DNA of 7,142 nucleotides from Roseburia sp. (GTDB lineage Bacteria; Bacillota; Clostridia; Lachnospirales; Lachnospiraceae), in NCBI GenBank assembly GCA_017621905.1, contig JAGASC010000033.1:1-7142 (forward strand), in the 5' to 3' direction. Each line of letters opens with the position of its first letter. The stretch's first letter is position 1. Made by a program: the position numbers and the translations under genes. Under the pieces are notes generated by a model. That model ran no database searches, was not told where the DNA came from, and saw only the letters and a program-made list of their open reading frames with translations. Positions 6,343-7,142 of this stretch are shown in pieces.

Positions 6343-6352
6343 TCTTATAGAA

Positions 6353-6421
6353 GGTGATGCACAGCCTTATAAATGAGCGAGTTATTAGTGGGTGATGCAC
6401 AGCCCTAAAGTGAGCGAGTTA
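6353..6421 (+). repeat. Two direct repeats, 38-bp period, forming the antitoxin array
   Basis: The copies are 6353-6384 and 6391-6421. The first 14 and the last 11 bases are identical; only the middle differs, in sequence and by one base in length. No third copy or clear partial copy is seen on either side. Confidence 0.9.
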
Positions 6422-6426
6422 ACAGA

Positions 6427-6458
6427 TGGCAGAGACTGCTAGAGTCTCTGCCAATTTT
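6427..6458 (+). terminator. Intrinsic terminator between antitoxin repeats and toxin
   Basis: TGGCAGAGACT (6427-6437) and AGTCTCTGCCA (6443-6453) make a perfect 11-bp stem with a 5-nt loop, followed by ATTTT. It starts six bases after the second repeat, where type III loci carry the terminator that limits toxin transcription. Confidence 0.85.
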
Positions 6459-6855
6459 GTACAAAGGAAAGGACAAAAGAAAGTACATAGGTATTGTATT
6501 TGAAATAAAAAGTTTTAAATATTTTGCCCCATTGTCCTCGTATAAGGATAAACATAGGAAGATGAAGGAAGGTGTGGATTTTATTAAGATAAAAGATTAT
6601 GCAGTTATTAATCTTAATAATATGATTCCGGTTCCGGATAGTCAGGTTGTGGATATTGATATAAACAAGGAAAAAGATCCGAGTTATAGATATTTATTAC
6701 AGGCTGAGAGTCGTGAGGTCAATAGGCAGAAGAACAGGATAAGAAAGAATGCTGAGATCGTATATAGCCATAAAAAGCATAATGGTAATGAAACTCCTCT
6801 TGCGAAAAGAACGAACGACTTTGAATTGTTGGAAAAACTATGTAAGGAGTATTAA
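6457..6855 (+). pseudogene. ToxN/AbiQ/CptN-family endoribonuclease toxin, N-terminally truncated
   Basis: The frame gives 132 residues that fit the ToxN/AbiQ family: KYIGIVFEIKSFKYFAPLSS (residues 9-28), then KDKH, VDFIKIKDYAVINLNNMIPVP, and a C-terminal FELLEKLCKEY. ToxN of Pectobacterium has the corresponding APLTSPK motif with active-site Thr52/Ser53; here the serines are residues 27 and 28, so about 25 N-terminal residues are missing, including the strand and Tyr-rich segment before the RKYIGIV core. The only in-frame start is TTG at 6457, which lies in the T run of the terminator and has no ribosome site; the AAGGAAAGG at 6464-6472 has no usual start codon at a suitable distance. So the toxin is probably not made or not active. 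The DNA is clearly more AT-rich than dhaKLM, in keeping with horizontal transfer. A cryptic non-canonical start is a less likely alternative. Confidence 0.78.
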
Positions 6856-6866
6856 GACCGGATAGC

Positions 6867-6900
6867 TTGCGATGAAAGTTTGAGAAGGATATACTATAAT
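6867..6900 (+). promoter_or_regulatory. Promoter for the second repeat RNA
   Basis: Two overlapping solutions exist: TTGCGA (6867-6872), 17 nt, TATACT (6890-6895), or ATGAAA (6872-6877), 17 nt, TATAAT (6895-6900). Either puts the start of transcription at about 6902-6907, directly before the repeat units that begin at 6909. It lies 12 bases behind the toxin stop codon. Confidence 0.55.
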
Positions 6901-6908
6901 CTGACCAA

Positions 6909-7020
6909 GAACAGAGCGAGATGCTCTACTTAAGAATCAAGGGTATAGACTCCCAAAAAAGAAGAATAGAGTTAACAGCTCTACAAAAAGATTTTTAGGG
7001 TATAAATTCCCAACAAAGAA
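6909..7020 (+). repeat. Two contiguous tandem repeats of 55 and 57 bp
   Basis: Unit one ends at 6963 and unit two begins at 6964. The 23-base end blocks GGGTATA...AAAGAA (6941-6963 and 6998-7020) differ at three positions. The hairpin arms AGAG/CTCT are kept while the loop and linker diverge, which points to selection on RNA structure. Confidence 0.8.
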
Positions 7021-7046
7021 AAAGCAGGTCGTAAGACCTGCTTTTT
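7019..7046 (+). terminator. Strong intrinsic terminator after the second repeat array
   Basis: AAAAAGCAGGTC (7019-7030) and GACCTGCTTTTT (7035-7046) form a perfect 12-bp stem closed by GTAA. The final T run gives the U tract. As the stem also starts with five A's, it can act in both directions. Confidence 0.92.
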
Positions 7047-7142
7047 ATATGACGAAGGGAGAGTACGGCGTGAATACATTCCATTTATGAGTTTGTATGA
7101 AAGCACATTAGCCTTGGAGCAGAGATAAACAGACTTATAAGA
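7047..7142 (+). other. Tail of window, no intact gene
   Basis: GGGAGAG (7060-7066) stands before a GTG at 7072 that would read MNTFHL and then stop. The other two plus frames are also broken by stops within 25 codons. If the preceding RNA is an antitoxin, its toxin gene would be expected here; what is visible is at best a broken start. The window end prevents a firm statement. Confidence 0.4.

Larger units (their letters stand above)
6349..6458 (+). ncRNA. ToxI-like antitoxin RNA of a type III toxin-antitoxin locus
   Basis: In type III systems a small RNA made of direct repeats folds into pseudoknots that bind and block a ToxN-type RNase, which also cuts the precursor into repeat units; a terminator between RNA and toxin sets their ratio. 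All these parts are here in order: promoter, two repeats, terminator, toxin frame. Repeat one (6353-6384) and repeat two (6391-6421) each have GGTGATGCACAGCC, a variable 6-7-nt core (TTATAAA or CTAAAG) and TGAGCGAGTTA, with a period of 38 nt. That period lies within the range known for these antitoxins, and arrays with only about two repeats are known in the CptI branch. A pseudoknot cannot be proven by eye. The identification rests mainly on the position next to the ToxN-like frame. Confidence 0.72.
6903..7046 (+). ncRNA. Candidate second repeat-containing small RNA (possible type III antitoxin)
   Basis: A promoter at 6867-6900, two contiguous repeats and a strong terminator delimit an RNA of about 140 nt with no reading frame. 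Unit one is 6909-6963 (55 nt) and unit two 6964-7020 (57 nt). Both have GAAYAGAG, a 6-nt loop, CTCTAC after a G, an A-rich linker of 10-12 nt, then AGGGTATA and TCCCAA with AAAGAA at the end. The first part folds as a 5-bp hairpin in each unit (AGAGC/GCTCT, TAGAG/CTCTA), and GGG/CCC can close a second small loop. The layout copies that of the antitoxin at 6349-6458, but the repeats do not resemble those and are longer than usual for ToxI. The function is inferred from layout alone. Confidence 0.5.

Noticed and set aside
6353..7020. CRISPR array formed by the two repeat pairs
   Set aside because: Only two copies of each repeat, with short or no spacers between them; promoter and terminator placement fits small RNAs instead.
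7072..7092. Start of a second toxin gene (GTG, MNTFHL, stop)
   Set aside because: Six codons only; the suggestive position after a terminator is not enough to call a gene.

Overview
The window looks like chromosome from a Gram-positive gut Clostridium of the Lachnospiraceae type. This is inferred from the strong AGGAGG-type ribosome sites, a single-domain DhaM, a YesM-type histidine kinase, a relic of the Rpn/PD-(D/E)XK transposase family with the MCNLSDLIEERG tail I associate with Lachnospiraceae, and a ToxN/AbiQ-type toxin. No rRNA, tRNA or other species marker is present, so the assignment is tentative.

Left part (1-4600), metabolism. A complete FGGY-family carbohydrate kinase (93-1604) is followed by about 750 bp without a gene. 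That gap holds four copies of a TGGACATAT...ATATGTCCA palindrome (1687-1948), a complete 134-bp MITE with 13-bp inverted ends and an 8-bp target duplication (2025-2158), and a promoter with a nested palindromic operator candidate (2258-2312). Next come dhaK, dhaL and dhaM, the PTS-dependent dihydroxyacetone kinase: DhaM takes phosphate from the PTS, DhaL carries it on ADP, and DhaK binds dihydroxyacetone. dhaK has no ATG/GTG/TTG at its proper start. The SD-spaced, homology-consistent start codon is ACG at 2356, and only from there do the catalytic residues take the family numbers His56, Asp109 and His218. A GC-rich multi-hairpin element separates dhaK from dhaL.

Middle part (4598-6336), decayed genes. 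On the minus strand lies a YesM/LytS-type sensor kinase that lacks its first transmembrane segment and much of its sensor domain, with no response regulator beside it. It converges on the dha operon. To its right is an Rpn-family nuclease/transposase relic, with the N-terminus in one frame, the C-terminus in another and the catalytic core gone.

Right part (6295-7142), RNA elements. A promoter, two 38-nt-period direct repeats, a perfect 11-bp terminator hairpin and a ToxN/AbiQ-type endoribonuclease reading frame follow in exactly the order of a type III toxin-antitoxin locus (ToxIN/AbiQ/CptIN). The toxin frame lacks about 25 N-terminal residues and a ribosome site, so the toxin is probably dead while the antitoxin RNA unit is intact. 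Directly downstream a second, unrelated-looking unit has the same layout: promoter with TATAAT, two contiguous 55/57-nt repeats with conserved small hairpins, and a 12-bp terminator. It may be a second type III antitoxin RNA or an undescribed small RNA. No intact gene follows before the window ends.
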